Assembly (NCBI GenBank): GCA_000827205.1
Contig: KN832562.1
Location: forward strand, 1,071,893 to 1,119,968
DNA: 48,076 nt
DNA from: Plicaturopsis crispa FD-325 SS-3
Taxonomy: Eukaryota; Basidiomycota; Agaricomycetes; Amylocorticiales; Amylocorticiaceae
Direction: 5' to 3'
In this document: one piece after another, positions 19,206 through 30,603 of the stretch
Layout of the letters: each line of letters starts with the position of its first letter
How positions within the stretch are numbered: the stretch's first letter is position 1
Program-made: the position numbers and the translations under genes
Notes under the pieces: generated by a model
Told to the model about the DNA's origin: nothing
What the model saw: the letters and a program-made list of their open reading frames with translations, nothing else
Databases searched by the model: none

Positions 19206-21112
19206 CTAGTGCCCAATGACCTCCATAGGCTTGTATGCCTCCTCCAGGTACTTGATTTCTTCCTCCGTGAGAGTAACATCGACGCCGCCTATGAAACACA
19301 GCGTCAGCGGCCGCAGCATGTGGACGAGTGTTTCACGACGCCACTTACCGATGATATCCGCGAGGTGCTTGAGGCTGGTAGAGCCGATGATAGGCGCACT
19401 GACGCCTGCGTAGATTATGGGCAATTAGTCGCTAGACAAGTTTTGGGTACAGGCGTGAGCGTACCTGGTTTGGAGAGCGTCCAGGCGACGGCGACTTGGG
19501 CCATGCTTATCCCCTTCTTCTTTGCGATTTCGTCAACGCTGCGCAGAAAAAGAATCAACCGTCAGTATGGCCGTATGCCGGCAACAAGAACACATATGAT
19601 TACCGGTTGACGGTTTCCGTGGTCCCAGGGCCTTTTTGGTACATCTTGATGAACCTGCGTTTAGCACCAAAATCATGAGTGCACGTCCAATAAGAAGAGT
19701 AGCAGAGAAACAGTTGACGTACCAATCGGTGTCACCACGTGTCGAGTGGTCCTGCAGAGGCCGCGTGAGGAGGCCGCGAGCGAGGGGAGACCAAGGGATG
19801 GAGCCGACACCGAAGTGCTGTCGTGATGCTCTATGTAAGTGACGGTGAACAGTGAACGAGAGTATATCATACCTTGAGAGTGGGGAACATCTCGCGCTCT
19901 TCCTCGCGGTAAACGAGACTGTAGTGGTTCTGCATCGAGATGAACGGCGTCAGGTTGTGCGTGATGGCGTAGTCTGGAGCGATCGTGATGTCAGCAGCAG
20001 TCAATTTTGAGGAAATATTTTGGGGGACATACTCTGCATCGCATTGACTGCATAGAAGAATGTCCGAGGTCAAAGATTTGTGAGAATACCATGAATCGTG
20101 ATAGAAACATACATTGCCATGCATAGCACGAGCTCATCCCAATGTACCGGACATAGCCAGCCTTAACGACATCGTGAAGGGCTTGCATCTAATCAAACAG
20201 CAGTTGAGACACAACCAAATACCAAGTTTTTCCGAAGTACGCACAGTTTCTTCGATAGGAGTCTCGTTATCGAAACGATGGCCTTCATCGAGGTAGATTA
20301 GTCTCCACGCCGAATGATGAATAGGCCGGGGTACTCACATTGGTAAAGATCGATGTAGTCGAGCTGCAGACGCTCCAGACTGTGCTTCACGGACTCAAAG
20401 ATATGCTGCAAGATTCATGAGCACACGCCATTGTCAGCGCTCGTAGAGCACCGAGCGCGGAGAGAATGACGCACCTTGCGACTAAGACCGTGCTGGTTAA
20501 CATAGCCTTGCTCTTCCGGGGTCTTGTCACGCGTAGTCAGGAGGTTTACGCCGTGCTCTTTGGCGACAGGCATGTACAGCTACGATTATTATCGTGGAAC
20601 CATCGTCAGATGCACGAACCTGGGCAGTTGCGAGACACACATACCTTGGTCATTACGACGATCTCGTCGCGGGGAAGCTGGAGTTTCTTGATAGCCTTGC
20701 CGAGGATAATCTCCGAAAGACCGTTAGAGTAGACCTAGAATATCCGTCAGTATAAATACAGAGTCGTTCGACACTTGATCCGAGGCGCGTACATTGGCCG
20801 TGTCAAAAGTCTGGATGCCAGCGTCGTAGCTTATGATTCAGGATACGTTAGTTCGTGCAGGAGGTGCAAGATATATGCTAGCACGTACGCGAATTTGATG
20901 TGCTTGATCGCCTCTTCCTCGTCGTCGATAACCCATGGCTGCCATCCCTTGCTCCCGTACTGCATCGTGCCCAGGATGATCTTGGACACTTTCAGGCCAG
21001 AGTTGCCCAAGCGTACTGACGTCATTTACATTCGTTCAGCAACCATTTGTGTACCGCGATCTAAAATATTGTGCTCACCATAACCGATTTTGCGAGTCGG
21101 TGCGGTCGACAT
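19206..21112 (-). CDS. aldo/keto reductase, YakC/AAD-like subfamily, 15 exons
   Basis: Carbonyl reductase of a different AKR subgroup from the gene at 6128-8528. Exons (minus): 21112-21079, 21015-20889, 20829-20793, 20734-20645, 20579-20475, 20405-20339, 20282-20245, 20188-20113, 20047-20033, 19973-19873, 19817-19723, 19654-19604, 19538-19465, 19405-19349, 19288-19206; 349 residues. Seen: YVRLGNSGLKVSKIILG at the N-terminus; tetrad D63 and Y68 (TFDTANVYS), K96 (MTK), H155 (YQCHR); GMSSCYAWQ; IIGSTSLKHL, the likely NADP-phosphate binding region. Exon 9 is 15 nt and encodes FNAMQ with its flanks. Every join keeps frame and gives a gap-free AKR. It starts divergently from the MFS transporter at 22694. 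Substrate not inferable. Confidence 0.93.
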
Positions 21113-22693
21113 TGTACTATGCTATGCAATTTGATTAGAGGGCTAGGAGACTTCTCGAGTGTCAACAAGGCATGTAGCGGACCGTTTATATATCGGGAAA
21201 GCGTGTGGATCACCCTCAGTCTGCTGCTGGTACTGACCCAGTGACCCACTGCGATACCGCCGTTACAAATCTCGCGGCGCCGGCCCGCCGGCGACATATA
21301 TATCCACACTGACCGTGGACACGAGCCCGGCCTCGTTCACTGAAAAATCAAAATGCGCATTCTGAGGTGGCAGCACATCGTCAGTACACCGTATAATGGT
21401 CTTGGATCGGTCAACTAAAGGGGTAAGTGTGCGAAATATGGTCAGGGAGGGAATGGCTATCAAACGGGAACAGCACGCACATTGTGACCGCGAGCCCGGC
21501 ATGCGCCCACCACTGTTCATGAGCAGCAAACGTAGGTGGCTCCTTGCTAAGTTAGCACTCTTCGTGTCAAAGCAGTGGGTCAGTCTGTGCCATCCTTGGC
21601 TAACCGAAAGTCTAATGTCATGCCTGTGCACGTTTCTGGACGCCTGAGACACCAGTCACGTTAAACATTAGGATTTCAGTGTACGATTAGAGCACGGTCC
21701 AACATCCACCTGTGCAAAGCAGAAGGCAGGTTGATTCAACGACGTAGAGAAAGCTGAGAAGAGACGACACTCACCGAAGGAAAGGTGTATCAGATGTGTT
21801 TGGCTTTCCAGATGGCTCTTCACGTCGCACTACCTACTGTGGATAAAAAGCCGTAGACATTGCGAAGGTGCGGTAGGGTGGGCTAGTGGCCCAGTGCTGA
21901 GGCTCCGAGGTATGACGAGTGCACCAGTACCAGCTCACACGAGTATGGGCGCTTTTGCTGCTGCCCCGCGTGTCATCAACACGCGGGACGTCCGAGTGGG
22001 AAATTGGGATGGTGAAATTCATGGAAATTTTGTGCCATTCGTCCATACGCATCCTTGCGAGCGATGCAGACCGTAGAAAAGTTGTATCAAGAGTGTAGTA
22101 TACAGAGAGCGTTCAACCGTTCAGTCCGTAAACGCCGACGGAGAAACGGAAAGTTGCGCCACAATTGGCCCGACGCGAACGAGCCTGCCCTATAGTAGAG
22201 AGGAGTGACCGGTTTTCATTCTCTGCGCCTCTCCTGAGTCTTGAGCTTGCGCGCGTTCCAGCATTCAATATTCAATGCCTGTCCTGCTTGCTGCTGCCAC
22301 CTTGTATCTCTCTCCTGCCTCCCAAGTTCTTGAAAGGAATGAACTACGGGCTTTAGGCTGGCCAGTCTGTCATCATATGGATTAGTCGCAAAATTGAACC
22401 CGCCACCGTTCAACGCTTCTCCAGGACATGCGCACGGCCTGACTCTGCAGAGCAAATGTAAGCAGCGTTCTGTTTTCAACCCAAAGAATTCTTTTCAGCT
22501 CAACGCGCCGCGGCATGATACTTGATTTAAATTGATTAGCAACATCTACAACGGAGATGTTTCGGCCATATTTATCCCCGGGGCCACGGGGCCCGATAGG
22601 CCGACGACCTCCGTTGCAGTTATTCTGCTGATGATAAGTAACTGTCGAATAAAAGCATACAGCAGCTTTGAGGCCGAAGGGCATCTCGCCGCC
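21113..22693. other. divergent promoter region between AKR and MFS genes
   Basis: About 1.58 kb between the two start codons. No gene was supported; open frames up to 129 codons on both strands lack motifs. A CATTCAATATTCAATG palindrome-like stretch at 22261-22276 is partly shared, in reverse orientation, with about 8180-8195 in the AKR intron insertion. A GC-rich hairpin-like stretch (GGCGCCGGCCCGCCGGCG) lies near 21276-21293. The region could coordinate the two genes. Confidence 0.5.
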
Positions 22694-25178
22694 ATGTCGA
22701 GCACTGAGACCCAAGTGACTATGGCTGAAGTGGACGCGCCCACGACGGCAAAACCACCCACCGAGACTGGAGTCGGGCTGACTGACCAGACGAATCTGCT
22801 GCCCTTCCGCCAGGTCCTGCTCGTCTTCATGAGCCTCGCGCTCTGCTCGCTGGTCTCCGCACTTGACTCGGTAATCGTCGCCACCGCCCTCCCGACGATA
22901 TCTGCGCATTTCCACGCAGGTGCCGTCTCCTCCTGGGTCCCCTCCGCGTACCTCATTACCTCGACCGCGTGCCAGCCGCTATATGGCCGATTCTCCGACA
23001 TATTTGGCCGTAAGGTCATGTTGTGTGTGGCTGTCGCCATATACATCGTCGGGAGTCTCGCTGCAGGCTTCTCGACAAGCATTGTGGAGGTGATCGCATG
23101 GAGAGCGGTGGCGGGTGCCGGTGGTGGTGGTGTACAGAGTCTGGCACAGATTATCATGTCCGATGTGGTCAGCTTGAGGGATCGGTGAGTATCATGACGT
23201 TCATATTAATCTCATTATGTGCTAATGAAAAGCAGGGGGAAATATCAGGGAATCATTGGTGGGTTCATCGCCCTCGGATACGCCGTGGGGCCTCCAATTG
23301 GTGGTGGTTTGGCGCAGAAAGTCAGCTGGCGAGTAAGTCCGCGTTAATTGACGCAGTTTATATATGCATACGGTCTACCCAACTATCAACGTTAACAAAT
23401 GAGCCACTATTTAGTGGTGCTTCTGGATAACCCTACCCCTTGCTTTCGTTGCAATTTTGGTTGTCATATTCGTGCTTCCACTCAAATCTGTGAGCGGGGA
23501 CATGAAACAGTACGTGCGCTCGCTGATCTGATACTCAATCATCTATGACTGACGGGTGTACAGGAAACTTGGTGTTATCGATTACCTGGGCTCGCTGCTT
23601 GCACTTTGCGCGTGCACACTCGTTATACTACCAATTATCTGGGTAAGTATGCCGCTCCGCACATTCTGTTTCTCCCAATGTTCTGCCGCCAACCATGTCT
23701 TCCTCTTTAAAAGGGTGGCGTGACATATCCTTGGGCGTCTGCTCACGTATTAGCACCCCTTCTCGTCGGTCTATTCGCCATGGGTCTATTTTGCATCTGG
23801 GAATGGCTAGGCGCCAAACTTCCTATAGTTCCAAGTGAGTGACTGGTCCGCAATGTCTCGTTTTCGCGTACTGAACTCGGTATAGTGTACATCTTCAAGC
23901 ATATGACAGTAACGGGTGTATACATCACGATGTTTATTAAGTGCGTCCTCTAAATCTAGACGGACTCAAACGGGTGTGGTCACTAACTTGGGGTGACAGC
24001 GGCTTCATATTCTTCTCCTCGTTGTATTACTTGCCACAGTTCTTCCAGGTCGTCCTCGGGTACTCGCCTGTGTATTCTGGGACGTTCCTCCTCCCCGTGC
24101 TCGTCACGCAAACCGTGGCCAGCTTTGCTACGGTACGTTGAATTGCCCCCACATTGTCAATACGATAGGAATGCTCATCATACCCGATATACATAGGGAA
24201 TGACCGTCAGCCGGACTGGAAAGTATCGCGTATGTGTCATATCCAGCTGCTGCTCTTCCCTTCTGACAGTTTCCTTCGTATCGATTTCTGCCACAGACCA
24301 TCGTTCACTTGGGATTCACCGTCTGGGCCGTCGGCTGCGGGTGTCTTTCGACAGTCACTGTGACGACCAAAAAGCCGCTACTCGTTCTCTACATGGTGCT
24401 GGCCGGGATCGGCGCAGGCGGGGTATGCCCTTTCTGTCGTTGTTTTCGTCTCGAGTCCTCATCACTCGGATTTTTCTCTCATTTGTCGTGCAGACACTAC
24501 AGACTACCACCGTTGCTGCGCAAGCAAGTGTATCCCGGAAGGATATGTCCGTCGTCACTGCAGTCCGCAACGTAAGCTTTTATTCGCATGGTAGTGCTAC
24601 GCTCAGCTTTGACCTACGCGTTTCGCAGTTCGTTCGGCTATTGGGCGGGACACTCTCACTTGCCATCGGGTCTACCGTCATGTATGTGTCCACTCGTCAC
24701 TCACCTCCTCCAGTATCTAGGAACTAAAGTCAATTCCCTCGCTGGCAGTAACAACACTTTCCGCGCCTCCATGACCGCACTATCGCTTCCGCCCGACGTC
24801 GTCTCCGCTATCATCGCAGAGCCCGGCCTCCTCCGCGCCTCATCCACGCTGTCCTCGCTGACACCCGCACAGGCGGCGTACATCCTCTCGCGCGGCTACA
24901 CGCGTGGGTTCCGCAACCTCTTCATACTGAACGCTGCACTCTCGAGCGTCGCGGTGGTAGCTAGCGTGTTCATGATACGCGCGAAGGAGCTCACGCGGGG
25001 GGACGAGGAAAAATATAGGGCCGAGGCGAAGAGCAGGCTGAAGGCGGAGCGCTCGGGAAAAGCGAAAGAGGACGCTACAGAGACTGCAGGAGGGCAAAAT
25101 GACATGGGAGATATTGAGATGGGGATTGGGCCCGGAATAGGTGACGCCGTTGAGAAACAAGCTGCGCTGCATCCTTAG
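22694..25178 (+). CDS. MFS transporter, DHA2 (14-TM drug:H+ antiporter) type, 12 exons
   Basis: Plasma or vacuolar membrane exporter by family. Exons: 22694-23184, 23236-23332, 23415-23509, 23564-23642, 23714-23834, 23886-23940, 24000-24132, 24197-24229, 24297-24422, 24494-24571, 24629-24681, 24749-25178; 596 residues, typical of DHA2. Seen: LDSVIVATALPTI in TM1 (DHA2 motif D1), GRFSDIFGRKVM in the TM2-3 loop (motif A), GYAVGPPIGGGL in TM5 (motif C, antiporter), DYLGSLL before the later helices, and a charged cytosolic tail. Exon 8 is only 33 nt. Introns are 50-82 nt. The start is the ATG giving MSSTETQ, though the frame is open farther up. Substrates could be drugs, toxins or basic amino acids (VBA-like); the sequence does not decide. 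Confidence 0.93.
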
Positions 25179-25438
25179 TAGGATGTGTCCACGCTGCTGG
25201 GATGTCATGCAGGGAAAATGGTGTTAGCATCGGAGACTTCGAGCATATGACAGCACATAGAGAGTATAGTCATTTGATAATGCATTAATCGTCTGTAAAT
25301 AGTCGTGTAAACGTTCGTGAATAGGGTAAATTACAGTACAACTCGTGAGTACGTCATGTCAAAAAATTCGAAAGACAGGCCACAGGGACTACAAAAATCG
25401 AGGTCAAAAGGCAACCTACGTTGCGGGATTCCACAAGG

Positions 25439-26965
25439 CTAGAAGGCAACCGAGGGCGACACGAATCTAAGAGTAGCGCGACACACGCCGTCTGCGCTCT
25501 GCTCGGCATGCATCCCACCGAAAGCAGAAGTGGTCCACAAGCAATCCACGCGCCTGATACCGTTTGCCAATTCAACATCGCGGAGCCTTCCCGTCCCGGG
25601 TATATTGCACCTCCAGGAGTACGCCTGCGCAAGCCTTCGCTCTATATCGGTGTTGTCTCTGCGTGTTCTCGCCGCATCGTACTCGCTGTGCAGTAGCGGC
25701 TTGTCAAAGTACGCGTATATGCTATCCAAGACATCCCGAACGGTTATGTTTGACGAGCTGCGGACCATGATAGGCCCCCAGGCGCATTGTGGGTCCCGCT
25801 CCCAGAAGCCCATGACCGGATCCAGGCTGATCTCGAGATATTGCGTCGGTCGGGTGCACGCGTCCTCGCCCAATAAGCTGCTAGTCACGGGGATCCACTC
25901 GTTGCCAGACGTGAGACACCGCGCCGTCTCGACCGGACGACGGATATCCCATCGCAGGGAGGGATATCCGGAAAATGTGCTGTGCGAGTTCGCCGTCAGG
26001 TTGCGCTGCAGCGCGAAGGTCTGACCTTCATGTCCTGGTCGGAGATTAATATTGCGGACCCATGGTGGCACCCAGCTAGCACGACGTTGCTGTTGCTGTT
26101 GTTGCTGTGGGATGACTGGACCAGTTCCGTAGTTTGTGGGCGGGTACACAGGCACCACACCTGGAATTAATGGAGATTGTCCTGCTAGCGAAGGTCCTGG
26201 TACCGCAGCTGGTGTCGCTGGTGCAGGAGTAGCTTCGGGGGTAGCTTCGTGAGCATAACACCGCCTATGTGGCCAATGCGAGGAACGCCGCCGCCAGGAT
26301 CGTGGAACATGGACGTTTGTAACGGAGGGTGTATCTGGGACCGGTTCATCAACATCGGCGCTCGGTGCATTGGCTATCTCAGTGCGTTCTAGGAATTCAA
26401 CTAGGTCAGCAAGATGTCCTGCACGACGGATAGATACGTAGACACGACATACGGATTGCGTAGAATTTTTGGGGCTGCCCGAATTCGCGCACAATGGCAT
26501 CTGACGTATAGCTAGAGTGAGTACTAAGTGTAAAAAGAAGTGAAGATGAAAGGACACACATTCGCGATCAAACTGAGGATATGGGAGGCCGACTCCGAGG
26601 GATGGGTTTCGCGACGCAAGTTTCCTGTTCAAGTTGGCAGCTAGTTCACTGGCAAGTCGTCGTGCACCGCTGTTCGCGGACGGGGTTGAAGGAGCTTGAT
26701 TCGGTACGGCGGCTTGGGATTGGGGAGTGGCTTGTGGGGTTGCAGCCGGTGTGGCATCTAAACGCGACGCGTAGACGAAATATAATGCAGCAAGATATTG
26801 CTCCAGAGACAATCTATCCGGTATACCGTTGGTCCCGTCAGGCATTCCTCCACCAGCACGACGCGCACTCGCGGCCCTCAAGGCATCTCTAGCGATATTC
26901 TCCAGATGTATATCGAAGTTCCGGAATAGAAGGGGCGTCGTTTGTTGATCGTCAGTGGTAGCCAT
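25439..26965 (-). CDS. DUF6699-like protein (copy 1)
   Basis: A single open frame of 508 codons from ATG 26965. Only the C-terminal part (about 330-508) is recognisable: PSLRWDI, ITVRDVLDSIYAYFDKPLL, then NGIRRVDCLW near the end. This matches the GVxxxDVLxxLYxxLxxPV ... GVKRVDxL pattern of the other two copies here and, from memory, Pfam DUF6699 of basidiomycetes; function unknown. The middle is P/T/Q-rich with a Q-run. Gene structure there is uncertain: splicing 26559-26501 (59 nt) and 26452-26419 (34 nt, unusually short) together keeps frame and replaces an odd hydrophobic stretch with a more protein-like one. It is convergent with the MFS gene, 260 bases away. Confidence 0.65.
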   Translation of the reverse strand: MATTDDQQTTPLLFRNFDIHLENIARDALRAASARRAGGGMPDGTNGIPDRLSLEQYLAALYFVYASRLDATPAATPQATPQSQAAVPNQAPSTPSANSGARRLASELAANLNRKLASRNPSLGVGLPYPQFDRECVSFHLHFFLHLVLTLAIRQMPLCANSGSPKNSTQSVCRVYVSIRRAGHLADLVEFLERTEIANAPSADVDEPVPDTPSVTNVHVPRSWRRRSSHWPHRRCYAHEATPEATPAPATPAAVPGPSLAGQSPLIPGVVPVYPPTNYGTGPVIPQQQQQQQRRASWVPPWVRNINLRPGHEGQTFALQRNLTANSHSTFSGYPSLRWDIRRPVETARCLTSGNEWIPVTSSLLGEDACTRPTQYLEISLDPVMGFWERDPQCAWGPIMVRSSSNITVRDVLDSIYAYFDKPLLHSEYDAARTRRDNTDIERRLAQAYSWRCNIPGTGRLRDVELANGIRRVDCLWTTSAFGGMHAEQSADGVCRATLRFVSPSVAF

Positions 26966-29900
26966 GAGTCAAAAGATGAGATGGAAGTTGAAGGGCGATG
27001 AGATGGATATGCGAGTGCAAAACGCCACAGACTTTCAGAAAGGAGTCGTTAGCAGGAGAAACGTTCGCGGGTAGAAAAGCGCAGGGCAGTGAAAATCCAA
27101 TTATCTTGGAGCCACCGCTTATAACACGAGTCCATCCAATCTCACCGAGAAAAGAAGTACAATGCGAGTCCGAAGATAATGGACCTCTATGGACCTACAA
27201 TTTCACACAAGTCGGCGTAGGCGGCGTTGTTAGGCTGCACCAACGAACAACAAAATCGCAAGTGCGAAAAAACAAAAGCTGCAGTCAGGACAAAGACGGT
27301 GGCGCATCAACGACGGCGTCAACGAGGTCAAGGTTGTAGAATATCGAAACGCCGAACGAGGAGCGGAGTCGGGAGTCCAAATCGAGACAAGAACGAGTTT
27401 ACGCATGTTTTCAAGGACACGCGCCGTCTCAAATTTCAGGTCACTTTGGAATCCCTCAGCCAACTCAAACGACGATGAGAAACACAATCTGATGCGCTAA
27501 CGCTCCCCACAAAATGAGACCAAAGGCGACGATGAAAAAAAAGAAGGTCGCTTTGGCAAAGCTTCATGCTTATGACTCGTTTCGTGCGATGGAGTACAGC
27601 TCGAAGCATGATCCATCATGACGGGCAGGAAAGATAGCGTACTGAAGAGTCGCGCACTAAGGCCGTCGACAGCGTCCCTGTCCAAAACTATATCATCTGT
27701 AGGCCAAAAAGTAGCCTTGCACAGAGTAATCTGCAAAACTGAACAGACAATCGTACCTTTGATGAGGCGCTAAAATTCTAGACTGGTATGCTCTATGTCC
27801 CATTGGGATATTCGATATCGAATGCGAGCATGACGTAATGCGAGAGGGAGAACACTGGGTATTCCAAGGAGATTCACAAGCACTTGGGATTTACGTGGTA
27901 CGGGAACTGACAGTGCGCCGGACGTCCCACGGTGCTCACGATGGATGGCAGGGAGATCGGATGAGTGTACGAACTCGTAATGCGGCATCATCTATGCATA
28001 CCTGGAGAGTTCCAAGTGAACGTCCGCACTCCCGCCGTACGTTAGTTTCATTGATGGCCGACTTCGAGTGGGGATAAAATCGATTTGCGCACGACATCGC
28101 CGGCGGATGCGAAGCTATATGGACGGTGAATCGTTAAGTCATAGAAGTGGATGAAGGATTTGCGGAGACATACACACCAAATACGCGTTAATATCCACGC
28201 TGCTCTAAGGCTTATCGATGTAGAGCAGTCAGTCAAGTTCCACGACAGATGATTGGGAGGCGCGACACGTACAAAGTCGAATCACCCACAAGATTTGCCG
28301 AGGAAAATGCCTGCCCCTCATCCAAATGACGGCAGCATAGTACGAGATGAGCACGAGCCGCAGCGGAACTCAATGGACGAGATATCAGAGGTGTCACCTT
28401 GGAAGCCAGAAATGAAGACAGGAAGTTTTCATTTCGTGTCCTTAATCTCCAATCGCAGCCCCCATGCTGTTCTGATACACTTGCTGCTCAGGCAGAATAA
28501 CACATCGACGCTATGCCTAAAAAGCCGCAACACGAGCATTAAATAACGGTGCTATAATATAAAAGAGGACGTACAACGCCAAGGGACTATCGATATCAAG
28601 ACCGCTCTCTTAATTTCCGCGCGGCGCGTATAGGAAATCCATCGATAATATGGGCACACGTACGTCGTGCTCGGGTCTATCTCGACAAGTGATGAGGGCC
28701 GAACAGACGACCATCGTGACGCGGCGTGCGGAGTGCGGGGTCTGCCGCTCAGTGGCGGAAATGAACGTCGGAATCCGAGAGAACCGGTACCCATGCGGCA
28801 CGAGAGAGCTATTCCGAGGGATTCAAGATGAATAAGTGACGATTTGTCCTATCGCGGCGTTGGGTACCTGGCGAAATGCTGTGCTGGAAGGCGATCCGTC
28901 TGAGCCTCCACCACCTCGGGGGGCGAGTGGAGTCGGGAAAAAGGTTCCGACGGTTGTGAGGTGGAGGAAGGAAGCCCTTCGCGAGGCGGAACACGGATTC
29001 AAGGAGAGACGGCCGGGATGAGGAGCAGGCGGCAGAATTGAGATGATTGAGAGCAATACGACCGAACGTGCATGGGCATTGCGACGGTCGGAGACAACGT
29101 AGCTATAGACTGTTTGACGCTGACCTAGAGCATCTGCAGAAGCTATGCTGCGCACGAGCATATCAAGCATGCATCCACTTCCTGCAGAATCGACATGCTT
29201 TTGAGACATGGGCAAGGACTTTGTGCGTCAGCTGGAAGATAAAACCTCCTGGCGCTGCTGCATGCACTACACGTGTGTATACCCCAGTCGTCAACGGGAG
29301 AAAATTCTAGGACTTACAGACATGTGAATCCATCTATGTGGACAGACAATCTGCTTGAGTTCACGGGCAGTGCAAGTTGCAACTGCTCGACGTCATTCGA
29401 TTAGCCGCAAGGCCTCTCAGAGGAGCCTGCTTGCGCACTGCAATCAGGGATCAGCTTTGAATCTTTAAGCGAGGGTAGGGTAGACCAGCGGGAACTTCTG
29501 GCGAGTATCGGTACCATGGCGGGTGTACTTTCCGAGGTAGTCCTGAGCCAAGTCACAGGCTGTTTGCTAGGGCATTGCATGCTCGCTTTGATTTGGAGTA
29601 TATATAACGTAAAATGGAAACTTGAGGACAGACGTTCACGCTGTCGACAGGCCAGAGAGACATGCTTTGACGATAGTGATGCCGCAGATACAGGTGCTGG
29701 TAGTACAGAGCGTCGAAAGGCGACGGAGCGCTGATGAAAGCTGCGGCGTCGGATATCGGTATTTTCTCCGTCCGTCCGCGTCCGACGTCCGTCACGGTTG
29801 CAGGCAGGCTGTCTGCATCTCTGTTTCGTTTCGTTTTCTTTCAGACCTTTCGGGCTCTTCGTGGAAGCTATAGGACCGAATCTAGCAGGATCCGCCAAAC

Positions 29901-30603
29901 GTCTCCGGACCATACAAGGCGTTCCACAGCCGTGATTTGGTCGCCGCCCGCGGATGCGTCGTTAATCTCGGCCACGAACTCATAGCGGCACGGGCCTCCG
30001 AAACCTTGTGACTGGCGTACCCTGCGGACCTATCTGCCCTGATATCCCACAAAATGTCTGCGAAGTGGACGTTGTCTAGACTGTGTGCGACCTGGACACG
30101 CGTAGGAGGGCAGGGGACCGTGCGCAGACGAGGAAAAATTCGCGCGAGCCTCGAGGCTTTCAACCGCTCGGACATATTCTGTTTTGAGCACTGCAGACCG
30201 GCTGAATCTAAAGCACCGGATAGCGTCCGTAAACGTGGTTCTTGCACATGGGGCTCTCTTGCCTTTCCAGGGGAAATATCAGCAAGCCCCCGAGGCGGAG
30301 GCTTTGGGGCAGTTTCACCTAAAGTAACGGCCTTGTCTAAGCGCGTCAAGAGAAATCGTAGCTTGTGGCTCTCTTTCCTTATCCGATCCGTCATTTCGCT
30401 GCTATTCTCAAAGTCGACGAACCTGAAAAGAACAGTCGCCGGTGGGAACAATCCGAACTGATTTAGCTGGCGGAGAATAAAGGCAAGGTGCGTACGCTCT
30501 AGCTCGACATTCCAGCTAAACTTTGCCAACAAAACCCTCACTCCAGCTAGCCTTTATACGACGACTTGCTACTTGCATAAACCGCGTCTCATATTCGACA
30601 AGA
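26966..30603. other. 3.6-kb stretch without a supported gene
   Basis: Contains the promoter of the DUF6699-like gene on its left and of the HMG-box gene on its right. Open frames of 60-220 codons occur on both strands, but the longest (29882-30541, minus) begins with GTG, has an in-frame stop just upstream and shows no motif. No tRNA, repeat array or transposon protein was seen. Confidence 0.5.

Noticed and set aside
29882-30541. 219-codon minus-strand ORF divergent to the HMG-box gene
   Set aside because: It begins with GTG, has an in-frame TAA just upstream, no motif, and would leave only about 60 bases to the HMG start codon.
30523-30603. Upstream in-frame ATG of the HMG-box gene
   Set aside because: The extra 27 residues are unlike the rest, and the ATG at 30604 has a better context.
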